Below, one piece after another: positions 37,321-48,540 of a DNA stretch of 64,000 nucleotides (positions within the stretch are counted from its first letter, which is position 1; every line of letters starts with the position of its first letter). A program made the position numbers and the translations under genes. The notes under the pieces were generated by a model, which was given only the letters and a program-made list of their open reading frames with translations, did no database searches and was not told the origin of the DNA. The stretch is from Aureobasidium sp. EXF-3400 (Eukaryota; Ascomycota; Dothideomycetes; Dothideales; Saccotheciaceae): positions 1 through 64,000 of the forward strand of contig SWBL01000095.1 in NCBI GenBank assembly GCA_024195585.1. Reading direction: 5' to 3'.

Positions 37321-37910
37321 ATCGATCCGCGGTGTACTCCGTATGTACAAACTGTTCTTGCAGAAAATGGTTAGCGTAAAAGCTGCAGACTGTTGATTCC
37401 CGCCTTGGCGACAGGTGCAGTTGGTCAAATGCCCTGGTTATGCACCAAGCAGATCATGCACGCTGAATGACCCCTCAGCTGCGCGCCGACTACGCGTTTC
37501 GTGCGTTCTCGCCCCATCAACACAACCACCCTCAGTTCAATCTATTCGTCAATACGTTGTTACAATGATACTGTGTTACAGACCATGATGTTTCGAATGA
37601 ATTTATCCCAGCTGCGCAGCTTCCGGAACACTCAACCAAGAGCGTCCTTATCATTGCCTAAGGTAGGACGAGGCTGCTCTTGTCCGTCTTGCTGCAAGCC
37701 ATTACAACATTGCGGCTGAGCTTACTCACTTGGCCATGTTGGTCGCATAATCAGGCGTCTGCAGGCTGCTCAGCCACCCCACCTGCGCACTCAAGGAAGG
37801 CAGGATAAACGCGATGAAGCCCACCCACTATTCCACTTCAAGTTTGATCGAGTCGACACATCCCAAAGTCATACTTACATATATCTGCTCACGGAAAATC
37901 GACTACGAAC
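37321..37910. other. intergenic, promoter of the second NLR gene
   Basis: No coding sequence is supported between the last DUF3632 relic and the NLR start. Confidence 0.6.
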
Positions 37911-40900
37911 ATGTCAGATCCGCACCAATATACTGTGGGCTGGATCTGCGCGATCCCCACTGAAAGCATCGCTGCGTCCCTATTCCTCGACGAGGAGCAC
38001 GAACGACCGGACCATGTCTCCATCAATGACAGTAACGACTACACTCTCGGCAAAATGAAAGGCCATAATGTTGTGATTGCGGTTCTGCCGGATGGCGAGT
38101 ATGGACAAACTTCTGCCACGAGCGTGGTGAAGGACATGCTCGCCAGTTTTCCTAACATCCGAGTTGGCCTGATGGTCGGTGTCGGCGGAGGGGCACCGAC
38201 CGCGCAGAATGACATACGACTTGGTGACATCGTCGTGAGCTCTCCACAAAACGGAACCGGCGGAGTTTACCAATACGACTATGGAAAGTTGATCCAAGGG
38301 CAAGGCTTTCAACAAACGGGATTCCTCAATCAACCTTCCACGCTTGTCCGTACCGCCGTCAGTGGCCTAAGGATGCAATACAAGAAGAAAGGTCACACGA
38401 TTGAGGAATCTACCAAAGCAATCTTGGACGAGTATCCAAGATTATCCGATGAATTTAGTCGACCACGCGGAGATAGAGACCGTCTGTACAAGGCTGACTT
38501 TGTTCATCCTGCCGGCCACAAGGGCGATTGTGACGATTCTTGTGGAGTACTGCCAGAACGAATCGTAGAGCGACGGGCAAGGACCCAGAAAGAAGACAAT
38601 CCAGCTATTCACCATGGCATAATCGCTTCTGGCAATTGGCTTATGAAAGACGCTAGTGTTCGGGACACCTTTGCAGGTGAGAAAGGTATTATGTGCTTCG
38701 AGATGGAGGCGGCGGGTCTGATGAACCACCTACCCTGCCTGGTCATACGGGGTATTTGTGATTACTCGGATTCTCATAAGAACAAAGAGTGGCAAGGGTA
38801 CGCGGCAATGACAGCAGCGGCCTATGCTAAAGACCTGCTCGCTAGGATGGTGCCAAGTCAAGTGCAGGCTGAGCAAAAGGTCGCAGAGACATTGAAGTCC
38901 AGTTAGTTTATGATAGATCAGCTCAAACGCCCGATCTAGTGCTAACTGATATGTAGTCGAAGATAACACATTGACAATCATCGAAACAACGAACGAAACA
39001 GCAGCTTGTGTGAATGATCTCAAGTCCGATGCCAGATACCACCGTATTCAAAGCTGGCTTTCTCCTCCTGATCACACTACTAACCAGAATGAAGCTCTGT
39101 CTAAACGACATGAGGGTACCGGGCAATGGTTTGTGAAGGGGGAACTCTTTACCGCGTTCAAGGAAGGCAAAGTGCCTTTCCTTTGGCTCAGTGGAATTCC
39201 TGGTTGCGGCAAAACTATCCTCAGCTCCTCGATCATCGAAGATTTGCAGCACGATTCATCGGTTCCATCAGCTGTACTTTTGTACTTCTATTTCAACTTC
39301 GCCGACATTCAGAAGCAGACCCTGGAGAACGCCCTGCGTTCGCTGCTGTGGCAGCTTACAAGTTGTACTGAGAGCTCTTTCAGGGAAGTCGAACAGCTCT
39401 ATGAGTCGTGCAAAAACGGTCAATGTCAGCCTTCCACTCAAAGCGTAACCCAAAAGCTAGAGACCGTGCTGCAAGCGGCCGGTCGTGTTATGATTGTCCT
39501 TGATGCATTAGATGAATGTACTACAAGGCGAGATCTGCTGCAATGGCTTACAGAAACAGCTGCCAAAGACTCTAGTAGTATTCAAATCATTGCTACAAGT
39601 CGCAAAGAGTACGACATCGAGGTTACCTTCGCAAAATGGTTAACAGACGATGTCATGTTGTCAATTCGACAGCTTGAGGTGGACAAAGATATACAATCCT
39701 ATGTGCACCACAGAATTCGCTCTGATCCAAGACTAGATCGCTGGGGGAACAAACCTATTGTGCAAATGCAGATCGAGGTGGAATTGATGAAGAGGGCGCA
39801 GGGAATGTGAGTAGAATCGAACACAAAATCTCATATATGATTTTCCTAACGAAAACATAGGTTTCGATGGGCCAAGTGTCAGCTTGACTCGCTGGCAGAT
39901 TGTTTATGCTTGCGAATGCTTCACAAGGCTCTTGATACACTTCCAACAACCCTCGATGAGACGTACGCTCGAATACTGGATAATCTCTCACCCACGTATC
40001 TCCAAGACACGATAAGATTGTTGCAAGTCTTGACATGGTCAGAGAGGCCGCTGTTGATCGAGGAGGCTGTCGATTATCTAGCAGTGGAGCTAGATAGCGA
40101 ATGTGGGTTCGACGCAGAGAACAGACTCCCGATTCCAAAAGAAATCATGCGGTTATGCTCAGGTCTAGTGACAGTGGCCCACACCAGGGAAGATACCAGA
40201 GGGCATTCCGAAGGCACTGGTCCTGAAGTGCAAGGGGAGGTCCAGCTCGCTCACTACTCTGTGAAAGAATACCTCACCTCCGGTCGATGTCAGAGTGATA
40301 GATACCGCTTTCATCTTGGCCAGACGACTTCTGCCACGTACATCGCAAGCATCTCGTTGACTTATCTACTCCAACTCGAGACACACCTATCCAAAAGAGC
40401 GACAATCTCGGGATTCCCCCTAACTTCATATTCAGCATCCTATTGGATGAAGTTCGCGCGTGTTGCAGACGGCGAGGACAGCCGTTTGCAAAATCTGATA
40501 GAAAGACTTCTTTTGGTACCAGAGCGATGTGCTCATTGGCTAAACCTTTTCAGTCCGGAATCACCCTGGTCTGATTTGAGCCCTCCCTCCCCGTTACCAC
40601 AGCCACTATACTATGCCTCGATCGGTGGGTTAGAGCATGTAGCAAAAAGACTGCTGGAAAGCGGCGCAGACATCAACAGTGAGGGTGCAGAATTTGACAA
40701 TTCTCTGCAAGCGGCTGTTGCACATGGCCTCGAGAGCATGGTGAACTTGTTATTACTCAAGGGCGCTGATGTCAACGCTCACCGAGGCCAATTCAGTACT
40801 CTTCAAATTGCGTCCGATCAAGGCCACGTAAGAGTAGTACAATCGCTTTTGGCCTATGGCGCTGATGTCAATGCCGTCTTTGCCGAAAGTGTCGACGCAA

Positions 40901-42581
40901 CCGCCCTCCAATCCGCTTGTGCCGGGGGCCATCTGGAGGTAGTAAAACTGCTGCTGGATAGCGGTGCAGATGTCAATATTCAAGGTGGGGCATTCGGCAA
41001 TGCTCTTGGAAAGGCTTCCTCGATCGGCTGTGACAGAATCGTGCAGCTGCTCTTGGAACAAGGAGCAGACGTCAACGGATCAGCGACCGACTCTTGTGAC
41101 AAAGTCCTGGACGCTGCCTTCATCCAAGATGGGCGCGCTTGTCACTTTCATCACAATAGGGAGAACGTTGTGCTGCTCTTGATGGAGAAGTGCGATGGTC
41201 TCGACGGTCAGGGGGAAAGGTATGGCAATCTTCTATGTAAAGCAGCAGCAGCTGGTTTTGAGAAAGTAACAAAAAGACTACTCACTATTGATGTAGGAGT
41301 CATCGCTAGAGAAAACGAAGACAGAGGATCAGATGTCAACGCACTGGCTGGAGTGTATGGCAACGCACTTAGAGCAGCATCACACAATGGTCATGACAAA
41401 ATCGTGCAGCTGCTGCTCGACCGAGGTGCAGATGTTAACCTCAATGATGGAGAGTACGGCAGCGCGCTTGGAGCAGCATCATGCAACGGTCATGACAACA
41501 TCGTACAGCGGCTGCTCGACCGAGGTGCAGATGCTAGTGCCGAGGATGGACAATACGGCAGCGCATTGGAAGTAGCTTCAAGGGCAGGCCATGTCAAGAT
41601 TGTACAGATGCTACTGCAAAACACAATCAACAGAGATGTTGGTGGCACTGCAAATGCTGCCGCCTTCGACACAGCTTTTCGGTGGGGATACACAGACATT
41701 CTCGAAACTTTGCTCATGAGTCACTGCAAAGAAACTGTTGCCGACGAACACGGATGGTCATCGGAGGCTTATCTCGTCCTATGTAGAGGTTTTACCTCTC
41801 AAAGTATGTCTCAGCACCCTACGAGGCAATATGATTGCCCCACGATTCCCCTTGGTCAAACGCCAAGTCGCTTCGTTGAAACTGTTTCCCGATCCGGTCT
41901 CAGTCTTAGTAATGATGGACTGGACATAACTTCAGGTATATGAATAGGCACCGTGGGCTACTGTAACATCTGCCGTCGACTGATACTTGTTTAGGGCGGG
42001 CCTTGAGCGATCACCTTGCTGTCAGGATTCAAGCTCGCGCTGACCACCCTATTCCAGCAGGGTTGAATAACTTCTTCTTTGAGGTTGAGATAGTCTGTGG
42101 TGGCCGTAGAAGGTAAAAAAATATCCTCACATTGCGGAGTAGTCACTAAGCCAGCTTCCAAACGCATAGTCTTGTCGCCATTGGTCTTTGCAATGGAAGC
42201 TCTTCGAAAACAGGAATGCCTGGCTGGAAAGACGGATCATGGGCATATCATGGTGACGACGGCAAGAAGTTTGGTGAACACGGTGACGGTGAACGATACA
42301 GCGAGACATATGGTACAGGAGACACCATTTGCTGCGGAATTGACTTCAACAGCAACACCGTTGAATTCTACAAGAATGGTATACCCCTTGGTAGGTCGCA
42401 AATTTCATATCTCATGAGATCATCGTCACTGATCCCTGTTACAGGCACTGCACTCGAAGGCGTGAAAGGTCGCCTTTTCCCTGTGATTGGTTTAGGCAAC
42501 CAGGACCTTCATCTGAGGATTCGATTTCGTGCTGAAGAGTTTCTTTTCCCTCCTCATGCTTCTCGACAGGTCTCAGCTTAG
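37911..42581 (+). CDS. NLR-like receptor: PNP/nucleosidase - NACHT - ankyrin repeats - SPRY
   Basis: Six exons: 37911-38901, 38957-39806, 39861-41935, 41995-42112, 42170-42390 and 42445-42581. All phases agree, giving about 1463 aa. Domains: PNP-like nucleosidase (residues about 6-310; YTVGWICAIPTES, VGVGGGAP, FEMEAAG, RGICDYSDSHKN with the catalytic-type Asp). NACHT follows, with Walker A SGIPGCGKT near residue 410 and Walker B VMIVLDALDEC near 507, and a winged-helix-like region (LPTTLDETYARIL, AHYSVKEYLTS). About ten to eleven ankyrin repeats cover residues about 860-1240, the last ones very alike. A complete SPRY domain covers about 1310-1455 (NNFFFEVEIVCGG, LVAIGLCNG, MPGWKDGSWAYHGDDGKKF, GTGDTICCGIDF, VEFYKNGIPLG, GRLFPVIGLG). 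Likely role: intracellular receptor triggering a nucleotide-degrading or cell-death response. Without the three SPRY exons the ORF would seem to end at 41943. Confidence 0.92.
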
Positions 42582-42885
42582 GTAGCTTACCACTTCAGGC
42601 ATACCCTCAGACAACAAAAAGTTATGAGGCACCAAAGCTAGGTTACGTCGTATTCCAGTAATTCTGAATGGAGATGTTACAGTCTCTATGATCAAGGATT
42701 GCAGAAATAGCTTTAATGATGGACCAGTAGAAGAAGAAGAGAAAGAGAACTTAGGAACAAAGAGCGAAGTTTCCTATCCTTTTCTCCTCGAGCTAGTTAT
42801 CTGCCTGAGCGCGCAACGACTAGATCATTGCTAATGCTTGCTCGATCACATTCGAGATTCAGGTCATACGAATCAGCTCTTAGCT

Positions 42886-42965
42886 TCTGCTTCTTGACAA
42901 AGAACGCTTTGTAAACAAGTGACAACGAGCGTTGAGGAATGGCGAGCCACTTCCTCAAAAATCAG
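42886..42965 (+). pseudogene. decayed DUF3632 fragment, copy 4
   Basis: Reads DKERFVNK-stop-QRALRNGEPLP, matching the same region as copies 2 and 3. It shares AATGGCGAGCCA exactly with copy 2 (near 35863), with the Trp codon as TGA. This places related relics on both sides of the second NLR gene. Confidence 0.6.
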
Positions 42966-43030
42966 GTGATGGTTGTAAGCAGAGCAATTTGAGGACGATG
43001 CATGACGGAATAAACCTATCCGGAGGATTC

Positions 43031-43084
43031 AGCCGTAGGATCTAGCCTCAGATTTTGTCTGCAGGATCTAGCCGTAGGATCTAG
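43031..43084. repeat. 15-bp direct repeat, two copies
   Basis: AGCCGTAGGATCTAG occurs at 43031-43045 and again at 43070-43084, with a shortened GCAGGATCTAG copy between them. Confidence 0.85.
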
Positions 43085-43461
43085 AGGCATATTCTACTTA
43101 GACTAAGCTGTCTTGGCGATTGCCTGTCATTCCATATCGAATATGCCAAGTGATGCAATCGATAGCGCTAGCAGGTATGATTAAGACTTCTCGATAACGA
43201 CGGTTGTGACCTGAAGAGACACATGATGTGAAAGATCTCCTGAAGGATCGAACGCCCTTTTGCCCAATAAAGACGAAGGAATAACTGCCAATCGACCGCT
43301 ACACGCTGAAGGATTCACGAGATGCAACAGCCATCCAAACGGCCAGCTGACAGGCGTTTTGGGATTTTACGTACGTACGAAAGTCGTTATACAAAACTTA
43401 TACATCTGCCTCTGCACTTTAGTATTCTGTTAGATATAGGTATTACTCTTGCTCTTGCATC

Positions 43462-44091
43462 ATGTTGCTCTCACTACTTTCTCTTTGTCTTCTAACAACA
43501 ACTGTCGTATTGTCTTCTCCAATCATGCTCGACAACAGCGACGCTACGCAAAAGATATTCTACCCCATCTCAGATACCACAATCGACCGACATGCAGATT
43601 ATCAACTCTGTCCACATTACTCAGCTACCTTACTGTTTTCCGAGAAGCCAGAAACCACACTTGCAATGTCGACTACTTTCGACACAAGATATCCTACGGT
43701 TATTCTGGAGAACTCGGCGAGGATCAGTTACGATTGTGATGCCAACAAATCACATTTCGTCATGGATACTTTCGATGCTGAGGCTTTGGCTTTGGTCAGC
43801 TCATGGCCTGATGATCTGGTTGTTATCACAAACAAAGACAGCTGCAATCCTGATGGCGAAAGAGGTGTCTTTCAGATCATTGGATGCGAGAATTGTGCGG
43901 GTGGCAAAGAGATGGGAGTGAGACCACTTATCTTCCACATCTCACAAAGGGGGTGGAAGGATGTAGCCACGACCATGAGAGTTGCATATCTCGATGCAGT
44001 CTTCGAAGTCGGACTACACTCAGACCGCAAGGAAAGCACGATATTGGCATGGATACAACATTTCTGGAAAGATCAGCTGCAACTTGATTAG
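43462..44091 (+). CDS. secreted protein of unknown function (DUF7029-like)
   Basis: A single exon of 209 aa. A clear signal peptide (MLLSLLSLCLLTTTVVLSSP) precedes a domain with TTFDTRYPTVILENSARISY, WPDDLVVITNKDSCNPDGER and VFQIIGCENC. The pattern of PTVxLE, a Cys, then a W...D..VITN and C-N-P-DGER resembles the fungal extracellular DUF7029 domain; this is from memory of the pattern and is not certain. The usual long C-terminal region of such proteins is absent. Cysteines are few and may pair. Expected location: secreted or cell wall. Confidence 0.72.
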   Translation: MLLSLLSLCLLTTTVVLSSPIMLDNSDATQKIFYPISDTTIDRHADYQLCPHYSATLLFSEKPETTLAMSTTFDTRYPTVILENSARISYDCDANKSHFVMDTFDAEALALVSSWPDDLVVITNKDSCNPDGERGVFQIIGCENCAGGKEMGVRPLIFHISQRGWKDVATTMRVAYLDAVFEVGLHSDRKESTILAWIQHFWKDQLQLD

Positions 44092-45097
44092 TCTGCGAGC
44101 CGTGACAGGTTGACTGGGAGCGTAGCAAAACCATCTCATCTCCAAGCTCCATTCCAAGCAAGCATGTTTGAGAGATATCATGGTTCTTGCCTCAAGAATT
44201 CAAAACGCGAATCGTCCGGAAACGATCAAGGCACTAGCAACCTTTTGACAAAGTGAATCATCCAACGATACTGACTTCGATTGGACCTTGCTACCTTTAT
44301 CTATCGAGCTGGCTGCAGAAGCCATTCATATGATACATTGGACGAACCCCAGAAGACTTCCAATCTCAAACCCTTCGATCCTGATCTACCAGCCGGAGTA
44401 GAATGTTGTTGATTACGTACTTTCCTCGATCTACTCTGGAAGATGCGAGGAATGGAAGGAGCCGAGCTAGGGGCGCGCTCGTTGCGCGAGCGGAAGGCCG
44501 AAGAATTGGGAGTCGTTCCGCAGCGAGCTCTGTCGTATCATGTATGTGGGAACATCTCTCCTATGACCCCTCAGCCAAATCGCACAGTCTTCGGAAGTGG
44601 CTGATTGGTTCCCTCTCTCTCACGCCCCACCGTTTCTTCAGCAAACCGGACAGCAGCGAAAGCACCACAACTCGTGATCAAAGCCAGAACGCTCAGAAGC
44701 AGTCCAGAATCAGAGTAGAAAAGTATGCATTGAGTGAGGATGCCGCAGACGACAAGGAACTGTTCCTTGTTAGTGTGTGTGGTTTGGTTGATTGGCATAA
44801 TGGCTGTAGAGAAAAGTTTTGGTTGAGAGCTGGAATAGTAGCTGGTTATGTATAGCCGCGGTCTTGGGTTGATGATGTCATGTCGATCGAAGGATGCGAT
44901 CGACGAGTGTTGGCAGGAACGGCTCCCAGTCTTCGGTCGTGTGGGAGAAGTTGTTTCGACCAAACATGGAGAAACAGGAACAAGCTTCAATGCGCGATTG
45001 TCACACAATTAGGCGTTGCTGGACTGGTCGGAAAAGACCATGTAGTTTCCTCATTCGATTCAGGACATGATCAAGTAAGCTTCACAGTACCACCTGT
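44092..45097. other. intergenic, possible small gene inside
   Basis: Between the secreted protein (+) and the GMC gene (-, 3' end). It holds only the low-confidence small ORF at 44571-44798 (-). Confidence 0.5.
44571..44798 (-). CDS. possible small membrane protein, 75 aa
   Basis: The ATG at 44798 opens 75 aa with one or two hydrophobic stretches (FLVVCGILTQCILFY and GLLLSVLALITSCGAFAAV) and a charged, soluble tail ending KTVRFG. The upstream sequence is A/C-rich like fungal leaders. There is no recognised family and no splice evidence, so it could be a chance frame. Confidence 0.35.
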   Translation of the reverse strand: MPINQTTHTNKEQFLVVCGILTQCILFYSDSGLLLSVLALITSCGAFAAVRFAEETVGREREGTNQPLPKTVRFG

Positions 45098-47336
45098 TCA
45101 CTCCACACCCCCAGCATCCCTCAGAATCATATCCACAATCTTCTCCGCCAGCATATACACCGTAGCTTGCGGCTGGCCAGGGGGCAACAACGGAAACGCA
45201 CTAATATCCACAACCCTCAACCCTTCCACTCCAATAACCTTTGCCTCAGAATCCACAACAGCCATACTATCATTCCTCATCCCCATCTTGCAAGTGCAAC
45301 TCGCATGGTACAGTGGGCTGATGCTTTGTCTCAAGTAGTTCAGGATTTCAGCATCGGTAGTGATGTTAGGCCCAGGCACGGCTTCAGGACCGATGATTGC
45401 GCGCTGTAGAGATTGAGTAGCGGCTAAACGGCGAGCAAACTTGAATGCTGCGATGGCTAAGTCTTGGTCGCGTTTGTCTTCTAGAAGTGCGGGATTGATG
45501 ATGGGTGCATCTGCCATATCTGAAGACCTGATGGTGACGTTTCCTCTGCTGAAAGTGGCGAGTAAGCCGAGTGCGATACCAGCGAAGTTGTGGACGCCAT
45601 CGTTGGGGCCGACGGCAAAAGTCAAACTGTTGTAATTCAGCCTGTCAGTATCTGATGGTCGATAATGCTTGGGTTCAAACTCACAGTTCGACCTCGGGCC
45701 AATCTGAAGGGAAAGTGCTTTGGAAGGCGGTTTCTGCTGTGGAGCTGATGTTGACCACTGACAGATTTGATACCTTCAGGAACGCGATGAAATCGGCACC
45801 AGCATCACCTTTTGCAACCCGTGAGTATACTTTTCATAGACGATGATGCTCCAGCGATGATACTTACTTGTCAACATGCCAGTCCGATTTGTGATAAAAG
45901 CTTCATTCTCTTCGTAGATCCGGTTAGGATCATTTGTTAGGACCGAAGGTGTTTCCACGTCGACCTCCCAGGAAAGCGCTGTAATATATCAGTAAACGGG
46001 GATCGATGGCTTGCATGCACGTTACTCACACGTTAGTGGATTGTCCTGTCACCGTCAGCGAATGGCATAGAGATTACACAAGAAGATCAACTTACCCACA
46101 TGTTCTGACCTACGCCCGGACGGTCTGCGACAACAGGAATATGCTGTTGATCCAGGGTCTCTTGTGGTCCAACACCAGAAACCATCAGCAACTGAGGCGA
46201 CTGGAAAACTCCAGCAGACAAAACGATCTCGCGGGTTGCGTTGATCTGGAATTGCATGCCTGCGACATCGACTAAGACACTAGTCGCCCTCTTAGTCTGA
46301 TCGAACATGATCTTTTTGGCCAGAGCGTGCGTATACACCACGATATTGGTACCCGCGAGAGCCTCACGCAGGAATGACGTTTCGGAAGAGCTGCGTGTCT
46401 GCTCCGTAGGATCTATGGTTAATGTAATACTCGCATAACCATCGAGATGGCCTGAACTGATGCTCTGTTCCAGAAAAGGAATACCGACTTCCTCGAACCC
46501 TTGTGGAAAGAACGACGACCAAGGTTGTGCGAAGTTCGGGTAGCTGACTTGAAGCGGACCGCCGTCCTTCGAGAATGATGCGGTATCGTCGACTAGACCC
46601 ACCGATGCGTTTGCCGCTCGCAGGCGGGAGTTTGCGGGTGTGAATTGTGGTGACTTGCAATAGTAAGGGTAGACTCCATCCCAGTTCCAGTTACTGTCGC
46701 CGACTTGTTCTGCCCACTTTGCAAATGTGCCAACAGTACCTCTGTTGTAGACCATGTAGTTACGCGCACTAGATCCACCAAGACACTTTCCACGTACATA
46801 GTGAATGGTGCGATTCAACAGCCCAGCCTGTGGTGTAGTAAGGAACTTCCAATCAATGAGACCATTCACAGTCGACAAGTCCGGTGATGCATTGGCTGAT
46901 TCGAAGTCATACTTGAAGCAGAGTCAGCAGACGATCACTGTGGTGACCACAAATACTGTGATGGCATACATATGGTATCTCGCTGAAATTGCCGTTGTCG
47001 AGTTCGTAGAAACTTCCTGCTTCGATGACCGCAACGGAATAACTTCCATTCTGAGCAAGTCGAGTGGCTACTGTCAGCCCTGCCGTCCCACCTGCATTAT
47101 CTTAGCTCCATCAGATAGGAAATTTGTGCTGAGCGATAAGTACCTCCTATCACGACATAGTCGTACGAAGCGTTGACACCTAATGAGAATACCTGTCAAT
47201 GTAATCACACCTCGTGTCCAGCAATATACTTACCAGGAACTCCAAATCTCGACCCAAGCAGACCCTGATGGCTGAGAGAAGCAGCTGCTGCGGAGTACAA
47301 ACCGAAACAGAGTATTGCGATATAAAAGCACAGCAT
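45098..47336 (-). CDS. GMC-family FAD oxidoreductase, secreted (aryl-alcohol/glucose-oxidase type)
   Basis: Eight exons right to left: 47336-47234, 47179-47144, 47091-46970, 46911-46096, 46045-46030, 45978-45868, 45808-45685 and 45626-45098. Phases agree and give about 618 aa. Signal peptide [23 protein letters not shown] Rossmann motif [22 protein letters not shown] (GGGTAGLTV). GMC signatures: [18 protein letters not shown] and [21 protein letters not shown]-terminal catalytic region: [11 protein letters not shown] with the first His, then [14 protein letters not shown], where relatives usually have His at the Gln. Expected role: extracellular oxidation of alcohols or sugars with H2O2 production. 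One exon is just 16 nt. Whether the Gln abolishes activity is not known. The product is a full-length enzyme of normal size. Confidence 0.9.
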
Positions 47337-48540
47337 GGTCGTTCTTTTGTTTGGGAGGGGCCAATGTCTGCGAAACCAGAAAACCAGAGATGTGTAACCA
47401 CAAAATTTCCACGCGAAATATGCAAGCTTATCTATTCTGGATACCCAATTCCAATGACTTTGCTATCAAGGTCTTTGGCAGCTGACGTATGTCTCGACCA
47501 GCCTGACCGATTAAGGACATGCTGTCGTGGCCCCCAATAACCCCTGTCCAGCCTTTCTGCAGTCAGCAAAAAGTTTCCAGAACCAGGATTCCAGTGAAAC
47601 GTGTGCGATGGAGATATGCTTAATGGTGCAGAATCTCTTTGAGTCCCGTCCCGCATTGTAGATCTCGGACACCGGTTGTGATATCTTTTGAATTCCTGCG
47701 TATCGATGATTAACGCTGAGGCAGCAACTGCGACTGTATGCATGGTTATGCGGGTCACGAAGCATGCGCCCGCTTCTGGAGGGGTGTTTCCGACGCTTGC
47801 GGCAATCGGGCACTGGACGAGTTTGGCGCATTGTGTGAGTCGACGGAGAAGTCAGAAGTATCAATGATGTTCATGCGTAAGTTGAGCAGCTGCGCGTCGC
47901 CCGGATAGTACTTGGCTGAAGCTTGATTTCACGAGCGGCAGGCTTGGTGTCTTGTTCCTTGCTGGCGTGGTCGAATCGCATCTCTCTCTCTCTCTCTCTC
48001 TCAGTCCTGTACTGAGTTCCTGAGCTCACAATCGAAACTTGTCCGAATTTCAAATTGTTTTCACCTGGATAGTTCGATCCACGCTAATGCCAAGCTGGCT
48101 TTTAAAGCCCACAAGGTCATAGTATAGCGGCTATAGCCAGGTCAGAAAGTAGGTTGACAGTACAACCCTGTCTATAAGCTAGAATTCTATCTAGAGCACA
48201 TAGATAATCCTTGGAATCTATCCCTCTTCATGCAGATATGGAATTGACTACCATTCCATGAAATATCCAAAGCTGGCATGAACCCCAAACTCATTTGGAG
48301 TTTGAATTGACCAGAATATCATGGAATTGCGTTTATTGCCAACACTTCGTTTCGGAAGTGCTTATGGTTTTTTGTACTGTATTGAAAGACATATTCTGTC
48401 ATTGAAACTTCACAAGAGAAGTCAAAGACGAACAAGACTAATACTCCTCATCGACCAAAAACCTCCATCATGAAATGATACTCAATGAATGTCTTGTTCT
48501 CTCTGCCTCTTGCAGTCAACGCTCTACACGCATCTGCCAA
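47337..48540. other. intergenic with microsatellite and repeat-like AT-rich DNA
   Basis: GMC promoter region. It holds a TC microsatellite and, at about 48150-48420, AT-richer sequence with GGAATT/CCATTCC motifs related to that near 8300. No gene is supported. Confidence 0.55.
47981..48002. repeat. TC microsatellite, eleven copies
   Basis: A perfect TC run of 22 nt in the GMC upstream region. Confidence 0.95.

Larger units (their letters stand above)
42582..43461. other. intergenic with repeat relics
   Basis: Downstream of the NLR. It contains a DUF3632 relic (42886-42965) and a 15-bp direct repeat (43031-43084), listed separately. No gene is supported. Confidence 0.6.

Noticed and set aside
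42997..43090. CRISPR-like spaced repeats
   Set aside because: Only two exact 15-bp copies with no regular spacers; fungal nuclear DNA has no CRISPR arrays.
44475..44500. GC-rich inverted repeat (CGCTCGTTGCGCGAGCG)
   Set aside because: Short stem with no T-run or gene context, and factor-independent terminators are not expected in fungal nuclear genes.
44403..44855. 150-aa plus-strand ORF
   Set aside because: Arg/Ser-rich, overlaps the minus-strand small ORF and shows no motif or signal peptide.
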